NCBI GenBank assembly: GCA_949126835.1
Contig: OX421497.1
Coordinates: 21,349,409 to 21,413,408 of the forward strand
Direction of reading: 5' to 3'
Length of the DNA: 64,000 nucleotides
From: Anisus vortex
Lineage: Eukaryota; Mollusca; Gastropoda; Planorbidae
Below the pieces are notes generated by a model. That model worked only from the letters and a program-made list of their open reading frames with translations, searched no databases and was not told the DNA's origin. The position numbers were made by a program, and so were the translations under genes. Of this stretch, positions 24,725-36,959 are shown piece after piece (position 1 is the stretch's first letter; every line of letters starts with the position of its first letter).

Positions 24725-26190
24725 ACCTTATCTTATCTTATACATTACAGACGCTCCTTCTATAAAGAAGATTATTGCGTCCTACGCTCATCCGTGGTCC
24801 GAGTCTAGTCTTGCATTTTTATTAATGTTTTAAATGATGTCTGGTTATTGGTTTTCCTGGTTTGTTCAGGCAACCCATTCCATGCCCGAATGCCACTCGG
24901 GAAGAAAGAGTACTTATATGCATTTGTTCTCGCATAAGGGACAAGGAAGGTGTTTTTGTCTTTATGTTTATCTGAGCTTTGCAACAGATTGTTATTGGGT
25001 TGTATTTCTAAATTAGAGTTTAATGCCTTATGTATTATTACTACTTTACTCTTTGCCCTTCTGTCCTCTAGTGTTTCTAGGTTTAGTGATTTGATTAATG
25101 GTGTTACTCTTGTCAATGGGGAATATTCACTAGTTATAAACCTTGCAGCTCTTTTTTGAATTTGTTCTAATTTTTTAATGTTTTCTTTAGTTGATGGGTC
25201 CCATACAGATCCTGCATATTCTAGTATAGGCCTAACTAATGTGAGATAGCATTTTAGTTTTATATTCTTATTACATTTGTAAAATTTCCTTTTTATGAAT
25301 CCTAATGTTTTGTTTGATTTTTTAATTACTTCATCAATGTGAGGGTTCCAAGATAACTTGTCATTTATTATTACTCCTAGATACTTAGCATTGCTAGTTT
25401 GAGTTAGTTCTTTACCATGAATGAAGTAGTTTGTTATTATTTGTTTCTTTTTCTTGGATACCCTTATTAGTTGGCATTTTTCTGGGTGAAAAGACATACT
25501 CCAGTTTGATTCCCATTTTTGTAGTTCATCTAGGTCTTTTTGTAAAAGTTCACTATCTTTTCCTGTCTTTATTATTCTATAAATTATGCAATCATTGGCA
25601 AATAATCTTACTTTTGTGCCTGTGTTGATGCAATTTGGCAGATCATTAATGTAAATTAGAAATAGTAGGGGCCCTAGAACAGTTCCTTGTGGAACTCCTG
25701 AGTTTACTGTTATTGGTGATGACTTAGAGCCATTTATTATCACTGTTTGTTCTCTGCCTATAAGAAAGTCCTGAATCCACTGATGTAAGGGACCAGAGAT
25801 GCCAAAGTATTTAAGTTTTTTAAGAAGACTAGAATGATGAACTTTATCAAATGCTTTTGAAAAATCTAGTAATATAGCATCAATTTGGTTGTTATTATCT
25901 AATCCCTTAGACAAGTCATCTATTAAGCCTATTAATTGAGTCTCACATGATCTATTTTTCCTGAACCCATGTTGGTGTGAGCACAGTGCATTTAGTTTGT
26001 CTAGGTGATTTACTATACTACTATATATTATATGTTCAAGTAATTTACATGTTATGCTTGTTAGAGAAACAGGTCTATAATTTCCGGGGTCAGATTTATC
26101 TCCTTTTTTGAAAAGGGGGGTTACATTGGCTAATTTCCAATCTTTGGGCACTTTGCCCTGGTTTAGAGAGGCCTGGAAAAGTATTTTAAA
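24725..26190 (-). mobile_element. 5'-truncated CR1/L2-like LINE with mutated RT active site
   Basis: Minus-strand frame of 448 residues (26151-24805), extended upstream by a few codons. RT blocks: WKLANVTPLFKKGDKSDPGN, YRPVSLTS, ILLDFSKAFDKVHH, SGVPQGTVLGPLLFLIYIND, then RLFANDCIIY in place of the expected F/YADD box (about 25590-25605). Next come GVIINDKLSWNPHI and the CR1-like ending PSGIRAWNGLP. The 3' end is a short hairpin tail (24744-24782) plus TAAGATAAGATAAGG. Endonuclease is missing. The Asp-to-Asn change at the first catalytic Asp of the box would kill RT. Its left end lies about 400 bp from the surviving stub of paralogue exon 3. Confidence 0.88.
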
Positions 26191-26475
26191 GATGAAAGAT
26201 TAAAGATTTAAAGACCCTAACCAGACCCTGATTGACACTCTTAATGACAATTATTATTATGGACGGCGATCAAGCCATTCCTTTCAATGTTCTGATTTTG
26301 CCGACTTCGAGGCTCACATTTCCCCACCACCATCCCCTTGACTGACCTTTGAATCAGCCATCTTTTTACAGGAGTGTCACGAAACACGTGACAGATGACG
26401 CAAGCACAAGACTGGGTTTTTATTGGTTAGCGACGCCAATTTTCTTAACTCTTTGAAAAAGGAGATATAAACACA
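26191..26475. other. non-coding stretch between two elements
   Basis: Short unassigned sequence. I see no gene or repeat boundary here apart from the neighbouring hAT target duplication. Confidence 0.4.
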
Positions 26476-26483
26476 CCATAGAT

Positions 26484-26848
26484 CAGGGGTCGGGCACCCT
26501 TTTGACTTAAAGAGCCATGGATACCACATATTTTGAAAAGTAATTCTGTGAGAGCCATACATTATGTTTAAAACTAAAAATTCAAGTAAATGTGTGCATT
26601 TTGTGTAATTTCAACACTAAAAGTACAATAATTATGTCTCTGAATTCTTCTGATGCTGAGCTGCAGTAGATTTTAGCTCATTTGTAGAATGAAATATTGA
26701 TATGCAATTAATATGTAGATCAAAAAGTCTAAAAAAACATTTTTTTAATAATCGAACATTTGTTTGCGAGCCAGATGCAGCCATCAAAAGAGCCACATCT
26801 GGCTCGCAAGCCACATCTGGCTCGCGAGCCATGGGTTCACGACCCCTG
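26484..26848. mobile_element. 365-bp non-autonomous hAT element
   Basis: Begins CAGGGGTCGGGCACCC and ends GGGTTCACGACCCCTG, imperfect terminal inverted repeats. It is flanked by the perfect 8-bp duplication CCATAGAT (26476-26483 and 26849-26856). Length, CAGGG end and 8-bp duplication are the hAT signature. The right part carries repeated GAGCCACATCTGGCTCGC. No transposase frame. Confidence 0.92.
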
Positions 26849-26984
26849 CCATAGATAGAACTACATAAAAACATTACACGGTGACTGCCCCTTTACGCTC
26901 TCGAGGTACACGTGAAATGGATTTGAACTTTCAACTTTTGTACTGAGACGAAACCATTTCGACCGCCATTCTGCATTTTAGGGG

Positions 26985-27235
26985 CACGGTAGAAACGTGG
27001 CGTACCGTAGGTTATCGAATCCTGATGAAGACTAGGATTTGTTCCCGGGTTTGGAGGGTGTCCCTGAGTCTACCAAGCTCTGATGGGTACCCAACTTTAG
27101 TTGGGGTAAAGTAAAGGCGGCTGGGCATTGTACTGGCCCACAATACCCTACCCTGCCGTTGCCTTAGAAACTTGTGAAGGCTGATTTACCGACCCTATGG
27201 ATCAATTTTGCCCGAGGGATACTTTACTCTGAATT
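26985..27235 (+). mobile_element. SINE (family S1)
   Basis: Head partly decayed (GGGGCACGGTAGAAACG, GTTATCGAATCCTG). The body is complete with GTCTACCAAGCTCTGATGGG and the closing GGGATACTTTACT. Confidence 0.8.
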
Positions 27236-27596
27236 TTACGATTCTATTCTTTTGGATATTTGCCAATTACCTTATTGTTGTGTTTTATATGCAAGTGGAC
27301 AGTGTTCTAGGACTCTTTTCTTAATCAGTTTATGAAAGGTTTTTGTCGTATCAATAGACGTACTTTCTATGATAAACCGAAAGATAGTTGTTGGGGAGTC
27401 TATTCTAGAGTGAAATCATCAATAATATATGGATATATTTGGCAGGTTACAGTTTCCACAATTGAGTTGGATATATTGGCAGGTTTGACATGTTACGGTC
27501 CCCCCCTCCCCATTTGAATTATGATTAGATTGGCGAGTATGACATGACATCCTCCACAAGTGCCCAATGTTTAAGGCCTGGATTGATATAACTTAC
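27236..27596. other. intron flank of paralogue exon 2
   Basis: Contains sequence homologous to the downstream flank of exon 2 in the intact gene (compare 27430-27560 minus with 2340-2470 plus: repeated ATATTGGCAGG / ATATTGGCAGGT-type words). No gene. Confidence 0.5.
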
Positions 27597-28639
27597 TTGG
27601 ATGGCAAATGAACTTGACATCAATCAATGAAACAACAGGCACAACCTCTTTCAAATCTGACTCAACTTGATTGACCGAAACATTCTCATATTGACTCCAG
27701 CTGTACGCTTTAAACAAAACTAATGCAATCTTCTTTGATAGATCTTTGTAATTTGACTGCAGGCAAGAAGCAGTAACAATGCCATTGTATCTAAATCCAT
27801 TAAGTGTCTCACAGTTTTTAGAGTCTTTCACAATGTGTAAATTGAAATTGTCAATTCTAAGATATTCCCCTATATCGCAAGGTCTAGAACAGGGAAGTGT
27901 TGCTGTAAGGTTTCCTCCAATACATGATGCAATTTCTGTAAGTGCTTCTTTCCTATACTCCTGTAAACAGTTTGGCACAAACTCAGTCTTACCTGTTAAG
28001 TAAAACAATTACAACGACAATTATTATCATAGTTAAATAGTTCAGACAAAGGCTATTATTTTCATGCTTTTTTTGAAAAATGTAATTCCAGTGGAATTGA
28101 AATTATGTTAAGCTTATATAGTATCCATTTTTAAGACTTATGTTACGAACTTGAGTTATAAATACTGATATCTATTACTTTACATTTATCCTTCATTGTC
28201 CGTATTAGAGTCTGAGAAGAGGGGGGGGGGTATGACCTTCGAGATATTAAAATTAATTAAATATTGTAACTCATCCAGCACCTGTATATATTTTTACCCG
28301 AGTCCATTTTTCCTGTAGGCCTATATATATTCTTATTAATTCAAGTTAAAATAAAATGTGATTTTGTTCAACAATTGAAATTGTTCGATTTCGTACAATC
28401 GATGAATGATAGTGAATTCAAGACGAATGTTTTATTATTATTATCTGCTATAATACAAGTAAAAAGTGGAAGCAATAGCCTAAACGTCATCAAGCAGAGA
28501 AAATATAGTACTTCTTTACCATGCAATATATAAATTAAACCTAATAAGAACGAGTTGTAACATTTTCCATTTTTTTTTTCTCTGACTATTTCTATTTGTC
28601 TCCAAAATCTGTCGGTTTATTGTTAGCCTTTTGTCTGTC

Positions 28640-29695
28640 TATTTCTAGTTTTCAAAACATGTCCGTTTCATGTTTAGTCTGTCCATTTCATGTTAGCGTT
28701 TTGTCTGTCCATTTCCTGTTAGCGTTTTGCCTGTCCATTTCCTGTTAGCCTTTTGTCTGTCCATTTCCTGTTTGCCTTGTGTGTGTCCATTTCTTGTTAG
28801 CCTTGTGTGTGTCCATTTCCTGTTAGCCTTGTGTCTGTCCATTTCCTGTTAGCCTTGTGTGTGTCCATTTCCTGTTAGCCTTGTGTGTGTCCATTTCCTG
28901 TTAGCCTTGTGTCTGTCCATTTCCTGTTAGCCTTGTGTGTGTTCATTTCCTGTTAGCCTTGTGTCTGTCCATTTCCTGTTAGCCTTGTGTGTGTCCATTT
29001 CCTGTTAGCCTTGTGTGTGTCCATTTCCTGTTAGCCTTGTGTGTGTCCATTTTCTGTTAGCCTTGTGTGTGTCCATTTCCTGTTAGCCTTGTGTGTGTCC
29101 ATTTTCTGTTAGCCTTTTGTCTGTCCATTTTCTGGTAGCCTTTTGTCTGTCCATTTCCTGTTAGCCTTGTGTCTGTCCATTTCCTGTTAGCCTTGTGTGT
29201 GTCCATTTCCTGTTAGCTTTGTGTGTGTCCATTTCCTGTTAGCCTTGTGTGTGTCCATTTCCTGTTAGCCTTGTGTCTGTCCATTTCCTGTTAGCCTTGT
29301 GTGTGTCCATTTTCTGTTAGCCTTTTGCTGTCCATTTTCTGTTAGCCTTTTGTCTGTCCATTTCCTGTTAGCCTTGTGTGTGTCCATTTCCTGTTAGCCT
29401 TGTGTCTGTCCATTTCCTGTTAGCCTTGTGTGTGTCCATTTCCTGTTAGCCTTGTGTGAGTCCATTTCCTGTTAGCCTATTGTCTATCCATTTCTTGTTA
29501 GCCTTGTGTCTGTCCATTTCTTGTTAGCCTTTTTTCGGTCCATTCACTGTTGGCCTTTTGTCTGTCCATTTCCTGTAGGCCTATTGTCTATCCATTTCTT
29601 GTTAGCCTTGTGTCTGTCCATTTCTTGTTAGCCTTTTTTCGGTCCATTCACTGTTGGCCTTTTGTCTGTCCATTTCCTGTAGGCCTTTTGTCTAA
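28640..29695. repeat. 26-bp tandem minisatellite (about 40 units)
   Basis: Unit TTAGCCTTGTGTGTGTCC plus ATTTCCTG, with common variants (TTTTGTCTG, GTGTCTG). It lies in intron 1 of the inverted paralogue. The open frame at 29550-29738 is repeat read-through. Confidence 0.95.
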
Positions 29696-29959
29696 TGTTT
29701 TTTTAATTTACATACACCAGAGAGAAGACGTATTTTAAATGACTTATTTTTATCAATTGGATTGGTTCAATAATGCAAGATAGCACCAGTAGCAATAAGT
29801 GATATTATTGAATGAATTTTCTTGGGTGTTGTATCTGTCCGTTGCTACCGTTCTTATGATTGCATTTGCATACATTATGTTAGAAACAAAAAAAAAAAAA
29901 GACCTAAGCAAAAGCATTATGATTAGCAAAGATACAAGGAAAAAAAATTATAATCTCTT

Positions 29960-30130
29960 ATTACAATTATGTTAGACCCTCCTTCTAGACAAAAGATTAT
30001 TACACAATAGGCTTATCCGAGGTGTCAGCCTAGCCTTGCATTTCGATTATGGTTTTAAATATTACATTGTTTATTTTCTTGGTTGGTTCACGCAACCCAT
30101 TCCATGCCTGAATGCCACCCAAGAAAAAAG
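29960..30130 (-). mobile_element. 3' fragment of the CR1/L2-like LINE
   Basis: Matches the end of the 24725-26190 element on the same strand: hairpin tail at 29968-30000, then CTTGCATTT, GGTTGGTTCACGCAACCCAT and CATGCCTGAATGCCACCC. Only the last codons and the 3' UTR remain. It lies directly next to paralogue exon 1. Confidence 0.75.
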
Positions 30131-30604
30131 ATATATATATATGCCTATGCATTTTTTTTTAATTCATAGGCCTATGGAATCTGAAAAGTCTTTTCGTTCC
30201 AATGTCTCTGTGAATTTAGTAATAGATTATTGTGTTACAATTCTGTTTGAATATACTGCTCTGTGTTAATTATATACCAAGCATTGCTTACCTAAGACAG
30301 AACTGAATGCCATGATATAAACAGAGAAAAAAAAATCCAACACATGGCTGCTGTAGATGTTGACTGTTTGATGAAAATTTTGAAATATTAAAAAAATCAT
30401 TATTATTATATTTAACTGATTAAGAAAATGTTGTGTCTGAGTATATATTAATTTGCTTTTGTTATTATCTAACAAGCCGTTACAGGCCTATAGTTGACAT
30501 GTTTCAATGTAGACTAAAATATTGTGAGGTTTCCATCATCAACCTCCTACTTAATATAAAACTAAACTAGGAAAGGCACAGTAAAGTTTTAACAAAGGCT
30601 ATAC

Positions 30605-31964
30605 TAGAGACCGACCAAACCAAATTTTTAGTTTCGGCCGAAAACGAAAACATACATGTAATATATTAACTAGTTTATGGGCACTCTATTTGAGTAAACA
30701 ATTCTTTGGAGTGATTAAATAATCCTTTATTATTATCTTCAGTCTTCTACTTCACATTAAGGATGTTGATATCCTTTTTTTTCTCAACACCTATTTTCAG
30801 TTCTAAATATCCGATTTTTTACCCATTTTCGGATCCCCCTCTCCGCCTCCGGGCAAAGTAAGTTATAGTTTGGAAAAGACAAATTTGCATTGATTATACT
30901 AAAAAAAAAATACGAAGGACCATTGATCCTTATAACGTGGTGAAATCTTTGTAAAAAAAAACATACTTGATTTTGGATTACCAAAAGTCAAAAGCTGTAG
31001 TGTCATGAATTTAGACTATTAGCCTATATTAGATCTATATGTTACACACATTAAAAGAATATTTGTAGAATATAAATAAAATCCCAGACACATCTATCTA
31101 GGGTTGATAGACATCCGGCCAGAAAATTAAAAGTTTTTGAAAAGAACCTTACATGCTCTGCAAAGTAGTTTTTTTAATTGCACAAGTTGCTTCTCAGTCT
31201 ACATTAAATAAAATGTTGGGTCAGTTTTACTACTATACAATTATTGACAGCTAATGCTATAAAACTGAACTGATTGTGGATTGTGAAACCCTAAATATGT
31301 CAATCTTTTTGTCTCTCTATGTCCTCATTTTGAAGTCCAAATATCTCGCAACCTTACGTCAATCGGTCTGTCTGTTAAAGGAGAGTTCAGCATCAGTGTG
31401 GAAATTCCATTTTGTTTGTTTTCGAATACGTAGATCAAATGTCTGTACCGACGACTAGCGTTAACATCTGAAATATCTGTTGTATGTGCTTGTATCGCAA
31501 ATTCACAAGCAATATTCGGAATTTGGAAAAAAAAAACTATACAACCGAGTGTTTGCAAGGAATATAATGTTAAGGAAATGTTTTTTGCTAATCAAACAGG
31601 GTTTACAAATATTTCTTTAGATAAAAAGATGAATAAATAGTGGGACACCATTATGAATGATTTCCTCCCGTAATCCGGTTTTCGTTTAACATCCCTACTT
31701 CACACAGAGTTAATTCACAACAGTTTAACTAAATGAAAGTATCAATAAGCAGAGAAATAGCTGCAGCAATAGCGTAGCATTTTGAATTTTGAAAGTTAAA
31801 ATAGATATTCGGCTGATAACCGAAAGTCAATATCAGTTTCGGCCGAAACCGTAAACAAACCGAAAACTAACCTTTTGTCTTCGGTCGAAACCGAATCCAC
31901 GCCGAAAAGGTTTTTTTGCCTATTTTCGGCGCTGAAACCGAAACCGAATATCGGTCGGTCTCTA
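30605..31964. mobile_element. 1.36-kb non-autonomous hAT-like element
   Basis: Inverted ends TAGAGACCGACC / GGTCGGTCTCTA, with TTTCGGCCGAAA-type palindromes inside both ends. Flanks GGCTATAC (30597-30604) and GGGTATAC (31965-31972) form an 8-bp target duplication with one mismatch. The interior has no transposase-like frame. It inserted about 230 bp upstream of exon 1 of the inverted paralogue, a position empty in the intact gene. Confidence 0.8.
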
Positions 31965-31972
31965 GGGTATAC

Positions 31973-32600
31973 CACTACTTGTCATATCTTTAGCTCTGGA
32001 TAGAGAAATAAACTGGACAAGAAATGAAAAGGTTCGGAGGCCTAAGTAAAAAATCAACGAGTAGGTATAATTATTAGACCAATAGGCACGATTAGTCTGA
32101 AGTGTGGGCCTATTCATCTGGTAAAATCACCAGGTTTACATTCAGTATTAGACTGTTTAACATCACCAACACTTCACTTTAAAAGGGACTTCAATGACAA
32201 CAGGGAACTGTTAGAACTAGCATGGATACAGGAATTATACTTGAATACTTGATTGAATAATTGAAGAGAAAGAAATGTCAGGGGAGTATTAACTAGAGAA
32301 AGAGCTGGTTAGGAAAAAAAAACTAACAGGACAATTTGGATGAATTATTAGGTAAATATAGAAAACTAGCTGGGGAAGGGGAAGAACTAACAAAGAAGGA
32401 GAAAGACTAGCAAGGGAGAACTAGTAGTACTTGAAGGGAAACAAGAAGAACTAGCAGAGTAAAAGGGGCACTAGCTGGAGAACTAGAAGAATTATCAATC
32501 GTGAAATTGCCGAAGAACTGACAGAAGACAGAGAAGAACTAGGAGGGATATGGGAAGAACTAGCTATAGAAGAACGTGAAAACCAATGACCATCCAGGTA
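31973..32600. repeat. duplicated upstream flank with AG-rich degenerate repeat
   Basis: Complement of the 140-770 region: CCTGGTGATTTTACCAG (minus sense, about 32115) matches CCTGGTGATTTACCAG at about 749. AGGGAGAACTAG / GAAGAACTAGC repeats follow at 32180-32590. Marks the outer end of the inverted duplication. Confidence 0.65.
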
Positions 32601-33400
32601 AGGGGTGCAAGATAACGAAGGCACTCAACAGTTATAATATTTCTAAAAGCATGTGTAGCACTGCTAAAAACGTGTATGTCAGTGAGAAAGTTCCGTTATT
32701 TTTCTGCCTGGCTAAAAAAAGATATAACCTACGAAGATTACCTTCGGTTTATTTTTTGTTGTTGATATTTAGGCCTACCCAAAGACACAAAGACAAGATA
32801 AAAGACAAAAGTAACGATAAAATATTCCCTGTTTCAAAAAGTATTTTGAATTTTGAAGGTATCAACTGTTCAATATATAACCTACACAGTCAAACAAAAC
32901 CCTTTTGTATACTAATGAAATGAAATGGCACCATGAAATTCTGTTACGTAAAAATGGTATTTGTTGTACTCATTAATCATTAATTTGTAGCACACTTATT
33001 TTTTTGCGCTGGAAAATTTTGAGATTGTGGGGAAAGGGGGGGGCCTTTAAAAAACTTTAGCCTTTATAATCTACAAGGGGAAGGGAACTAAGTGGTTGTA
33101 AATGGAATTATAAATGTTGCCCGTTACTACAGTGTGTTAATTGTTAGCGATTGCTGGGTGCGGGATGGTGGTAATTTTAAGACACTTGGAACTATTTAGC
33201 CGAATATCTCGAGCTCGGTAAGGAGGGATATTTGTCCCTGGACCCGAAGGCAGGCTCGTTTCTTATCCATGGAGCTAAGGTCGGGCCGATTTTTTTTATG
33301 TAGACTTGATGGTGGGCAGGATTTATTATCCACGGAGCTAAGCGGGGGGGGGGGGGGCTGGAGCTTAGGGAAGACCGGATTTGTTATGTAAATCATATAC
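32601..33400. other. unassigned stretch with a poly-G run
   Basis: The open frame at 32576-32923 (115 codons) has no recognisable motif and K/N-rich composition expected of AT-rich DNA; I do not call it a gene. A poly-G run lies at 33344-33357. Confidence 0.4.
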
Positions 33401-33417
33401 ACTTAAACATACACGGA

Positions 33418-33695
33418 GTCTGCCTTTACTTTAGACTTCAAATTGTGTAGTATAATCGCATTATAATCTCATACATACACATAGTATGTCTTTACTTTAG
33501 ACTTCAGACTGTGTAGTAGCCTATACTCACATTATAATCTCATACATACACATAGTCTGTCTTTACTTTAGACTTCAGATTGTGTAGTATAATCTTATTA
33601 TAATCTCATACATACACATAGTCTGTCTTTACTTTAGACTTCAGATTGTGTAGTATAATCTCATTATAATCTCATACATACACATAGTCTGTCTT
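33418..33695. repeat. 66-bp tandem repeat (about 4 units)
   Basis: Each unit contains GTCTTTACTTTAGACTTCAG, TTGTGTAGTATAATC and CATACATACACATAG. One unit has a short insertion containing TAGCCTATACTC. Confidence 0.92.
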
Positions 33696-36589
33696 TAACT
33701 TAAAATGTTTAGTAACAGTTTACTTTACCTCAAACAGAATTATTAGAGGCTCATTAGATCACTGCAAAAAAGCACACAATATAAAAAAAGGTATTTAAAA
33801 AATTGATACTTACATTCACAATGAATACACTAGATCTAGATCCAATATTATTACACCCGCGATCCGAAAATGAATTTTATTCACATCAGAAAGACACTTG
33901 ACAAAAAAAAAATGAAACAATAACACCAAAAGATATCACGTCACTGATCTATATAGTTGAAGTGGGTGTACTAGAAGAGAAGCAGCGCTCCCTCACATTT
34001 CAAGTAGATGCAATGAATCATACAACAACTCAACAGCCAACACTAGTTAATGTTTTTCCTTGGGGTCACAATCTCACTAACAGTCCATTCAATATCGTTA
34101 CTAAAAACAGATGTCCTTAACAAATAAGGCGAGAAAATATCTAAATTCAAAACATTTACAAAGGCAGATAGTTTTATGATTCGTTTCATAATGAAATTGC
34201 ATAAGCAATAGGCCTACTTTGTAATGCAAATCGACAGTTATTACAATGCAAAAGTTTAGGAGTGATTGTTTTTTTTTCTCGTTTTAATTGAAAGAGTAAT
34301 TTATTTATTTTTAATTAGGCAACAATAGCTCCTTATTATATAAATAATAAAAGGACGCACTTTTCGGGAAATGGTCTTTTGAAAAGGGGGGGGGGGGGTA
34401 AATACCGGTTATAATAATAATAAAATGTAAATTAAGCTGATTCTACAATATTTTGTTTCAAAAAATAAAAGTAACGTATAAAAATAAAAAAATTTTTTTT
34501 AAAATTTAACTTTAAAATAATTATAAAACTAATTTTATACCTACATTATATATTCTTGAAAAAGAAACTTAAGCCAGTTAATTTTGGACGGTTCAGAAAA
34601 GCACAATGATTGCTCTTGTTGCAATATGCAAATATTGACGTTAAGGAAACGGCGTTTATATGTTAGAGTAGACTGTTTACTGAAGGTACCGTGATACAAT
34701 TTTCGTGTTTAGTTTGACATTTCATATCCTATTGAGTGTGTCAACCAGGATGGGAAACTGTTTTTATTTCTGCAGTCCATGTGAGAAAAAAAAACATTTT
34801 TTTTCTTCCGTTTTTAGCTGTTCTAATTTGTTGTAAAGTTGTTTTTTTTTTTTTGGTTATTTTTTATGATTTAAATAAGTATGTTTAAAATTGCTAAGCA
34901 ACAGGAAGTAGTTTACTGTTTCTTGATCGTAGGCAGAAGCAGTTTCTTTTCAGTTAGGGTTCTGGTAGTATCTTAACATGTAAGTTTTAACTTCTTTCAA
35001 TTGTGACGTGTTGCAGGCTTACACGACGATAGATCCTCTCAACTTCAATTAACAATAGTTGATGGTAAATATATTGCCCTAATCGACGGTAACAATACTA
35101 TACAAAGAATAAACAACATAAACGGTGCAGCTTTTATCCGCAGGTCTTACACTTTCCCTAAATCATATGAATATATCATCATAGTCCAACTCTCGGAATG
35201 GCTATTCATATCACCCTGTATTAGACACTCTTCCTTTTTCGGGGATTTGTAATCTGTAAAGTTCTAGTTCTTTGACTGCTGGGCAGTAGCAATTTAGGTC
35301 TCCCCCCTTGGGAGCATCAGCCTCGTACCCATGATTTCTGATTGCGTGGAGCACCGTTTAGCTTGCCATAATGATATCTGAAGTAGATATGTTTTTTTTT
35401 AACTAGACTAAGTATTAACTATGTATCCCCTCTTTAGTTCTGCTATCCCTGCCTTGTCTTAAGATAGTACAGTCTTCTAATTGAGAATCGCTAATTGCTG
35501 TTGGGGTGTGTTTTTGGATGCATGCCACATCTCTTTCATTTTCATGGAGGAAGATCTGGCTTCTTTCTTCTTATGAATGCTTTCTTCATTCCCTTGGAAA
35601 CTAATAAATTCTGTTTTGTTTTTCTCTTCCTTGTCTGGTCAGTAGGTTTTACTTCCATTTTTCTGCTCCTGACTTCACAATCAGAGGAGCAAGAATCACC
35701 AGTTCGCTTGGGTGGGCTCCTTCGAGGCGGAGAACCCGGCCCCCTTCCTGCGCGGCGGGATTCCATAGGCATGACGCCACAACTATATTATTATGTATTA
35801 TTATCTATTTCCTCTGTTTTGCTCCATTGGCCCGTGGTCTCCAACTTCAGCCTGCTTTTCTTTCTGGATGTGCTTCCACATCAACCAAGATCGACTGCAA
35901 GGCAGCAGTTGATTTCATTTTTGTTTTTAGTTTTCTCTCCTAGATGATTGTTATCCCAAACTAGCGCCTCATCTGTCCGGGTTTAGAGTTAGAGCGCTCT
36001 AGTTCGTTTATTGCAGTCATTTCCTTCGATGTATGAGGAGTCCTTACCACAGAATCTTACACTCCATGACAGCAAACCAGTAAGTCCACGGCCGCTTATT
36101 CAATATTTACAGCTAATCTCTATATCTAAAGATCATATCCCTATCAACCACCTGGAGACGCCCATGGTAGGAAATGATAGCTCTCCCAATCCACGCTGCT
36201 TACTGAAGCTTTTAACTGGCGGTCAACATTGACCACCCTTTGCCTCCACTTTCCCTCAGACGTGCGTGACAAAAGTCCATAAATTCTTGACTTGCCCCCA
36301 AACCACCCCTTCGTTTCATTTTCTGTCCATTGTGAATGCAGGTAAGCATTCCTAACCCATGTACATCACTTTTATACCCTAGTAAACTTCCATCGGGAAA
36401 CGACAGAGATTGTTAAGCTCTGGCTTTTTATGAACCCATATTAATCATTATTATTAATGTAAATTAACTCTTTTAAGTTTTATCATTTAACCAACACAGA
36501 TATTATATTGTGATCCACACGGAATGTTATCTGCTGTCGCGTTCGGGCTATTATTGTTATCAATAAAGGAGTTGCCAATTAAATAATGA
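33696..36589. other. unassigned stretch
   Basis: AT-rich with T-, A- and G-homopolymers. From 35000 to 36350 the composition is more balanced and may be an unrecognised element, but I find no termini, catalytic motif or tRNA boxes. The 150-codon frame at 35495-35947 is hydrophobic and low in information; not called. Confidence 0.4.
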
Positions 36590-36830
36590 ACGAGCCAACA
36601 GTTCAGAAAAAAAAAATTTCGGTAGCCAATGTAATATTTCTTCTAGCCATTTCGCCATCATGAAAGCATTGACTGAAATTGTGTTTTAACTAGAGCACAC
36701 GTGACCCGGGGAAAGAGGATCAGGACAGATAAGTTGTGAGAGCAATGAGTGTCAACAAATATTTCATTATTATTCGTTTGTTCCTGTAATAACAGTATAG
36801 AGTATAGAGTAGTGTAGACTAATTGTTACC
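36590..36830. repeat. third, short copy of the A duplication
   Basis: Matches 40100-40250: GTAATATT, CTTCTAGCCA, CTGAAATTGTGTTTTAAC, then GGGGAAAG and ATGAGTGTCAA. Ends merge into unrelated sequence. Confidence 0.55.
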
Positions 36831-36959
36831 CCGTGCATGGTCAGGCAATTTAGCTAGTCTAGATATGTATAGAAGACTGTGAGTCAGTGTGAGAGTAATG
36901 TCCAATGCCCATTGATTAATTTTATGATATGCATGTAGTATCCTATATAATATATATAA

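Larger units (their letters stand above)
20218..30372 (-). pseudogene. inverted, truncated paralogue of the 1408-9752 receptor
   Basis: Minus-strand exon equivalents: exon 1 at 30372-30292, exon 2 at 27992-27597 (396 nt, open), a stub of the exon 3 end at about 24330-24308 with its donor, exon 4 at 22496-22357 (140 nt, open) and exon 5 at 20256-20218. Exon 1 has ATC in place of the start ATG and one base missing near a T run. Exon 5 lacks 51 nt (17 codons in frame). Splice sites and phases of exons 2, 4 and 5 are preserved. Most of exon 3 is gone next to the CR1-like LINE, and no transmembrane or tail exon follows exon 5. Exon 2 still reads EFVPNCLQEYRKEALTEIAS-like sequence, clearly related to the intact gene. 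Expression as a short soluble form is possible but unsupported; the missing exon 3 would break the frame. Confidence 0.8.

Noticed and set aside
32576..32923. 115-codon open frame
   Set aside because: Lys/Asn-rich composition expected in AT-rich DNA, no motif and no conserved counterpart in the mirrored locus.
35495..35947. 150-codon hydrophobic open frame
   Set aside because: No motif, no splice or homology support; T-rich sequence reads as hydrophobic residues by default.
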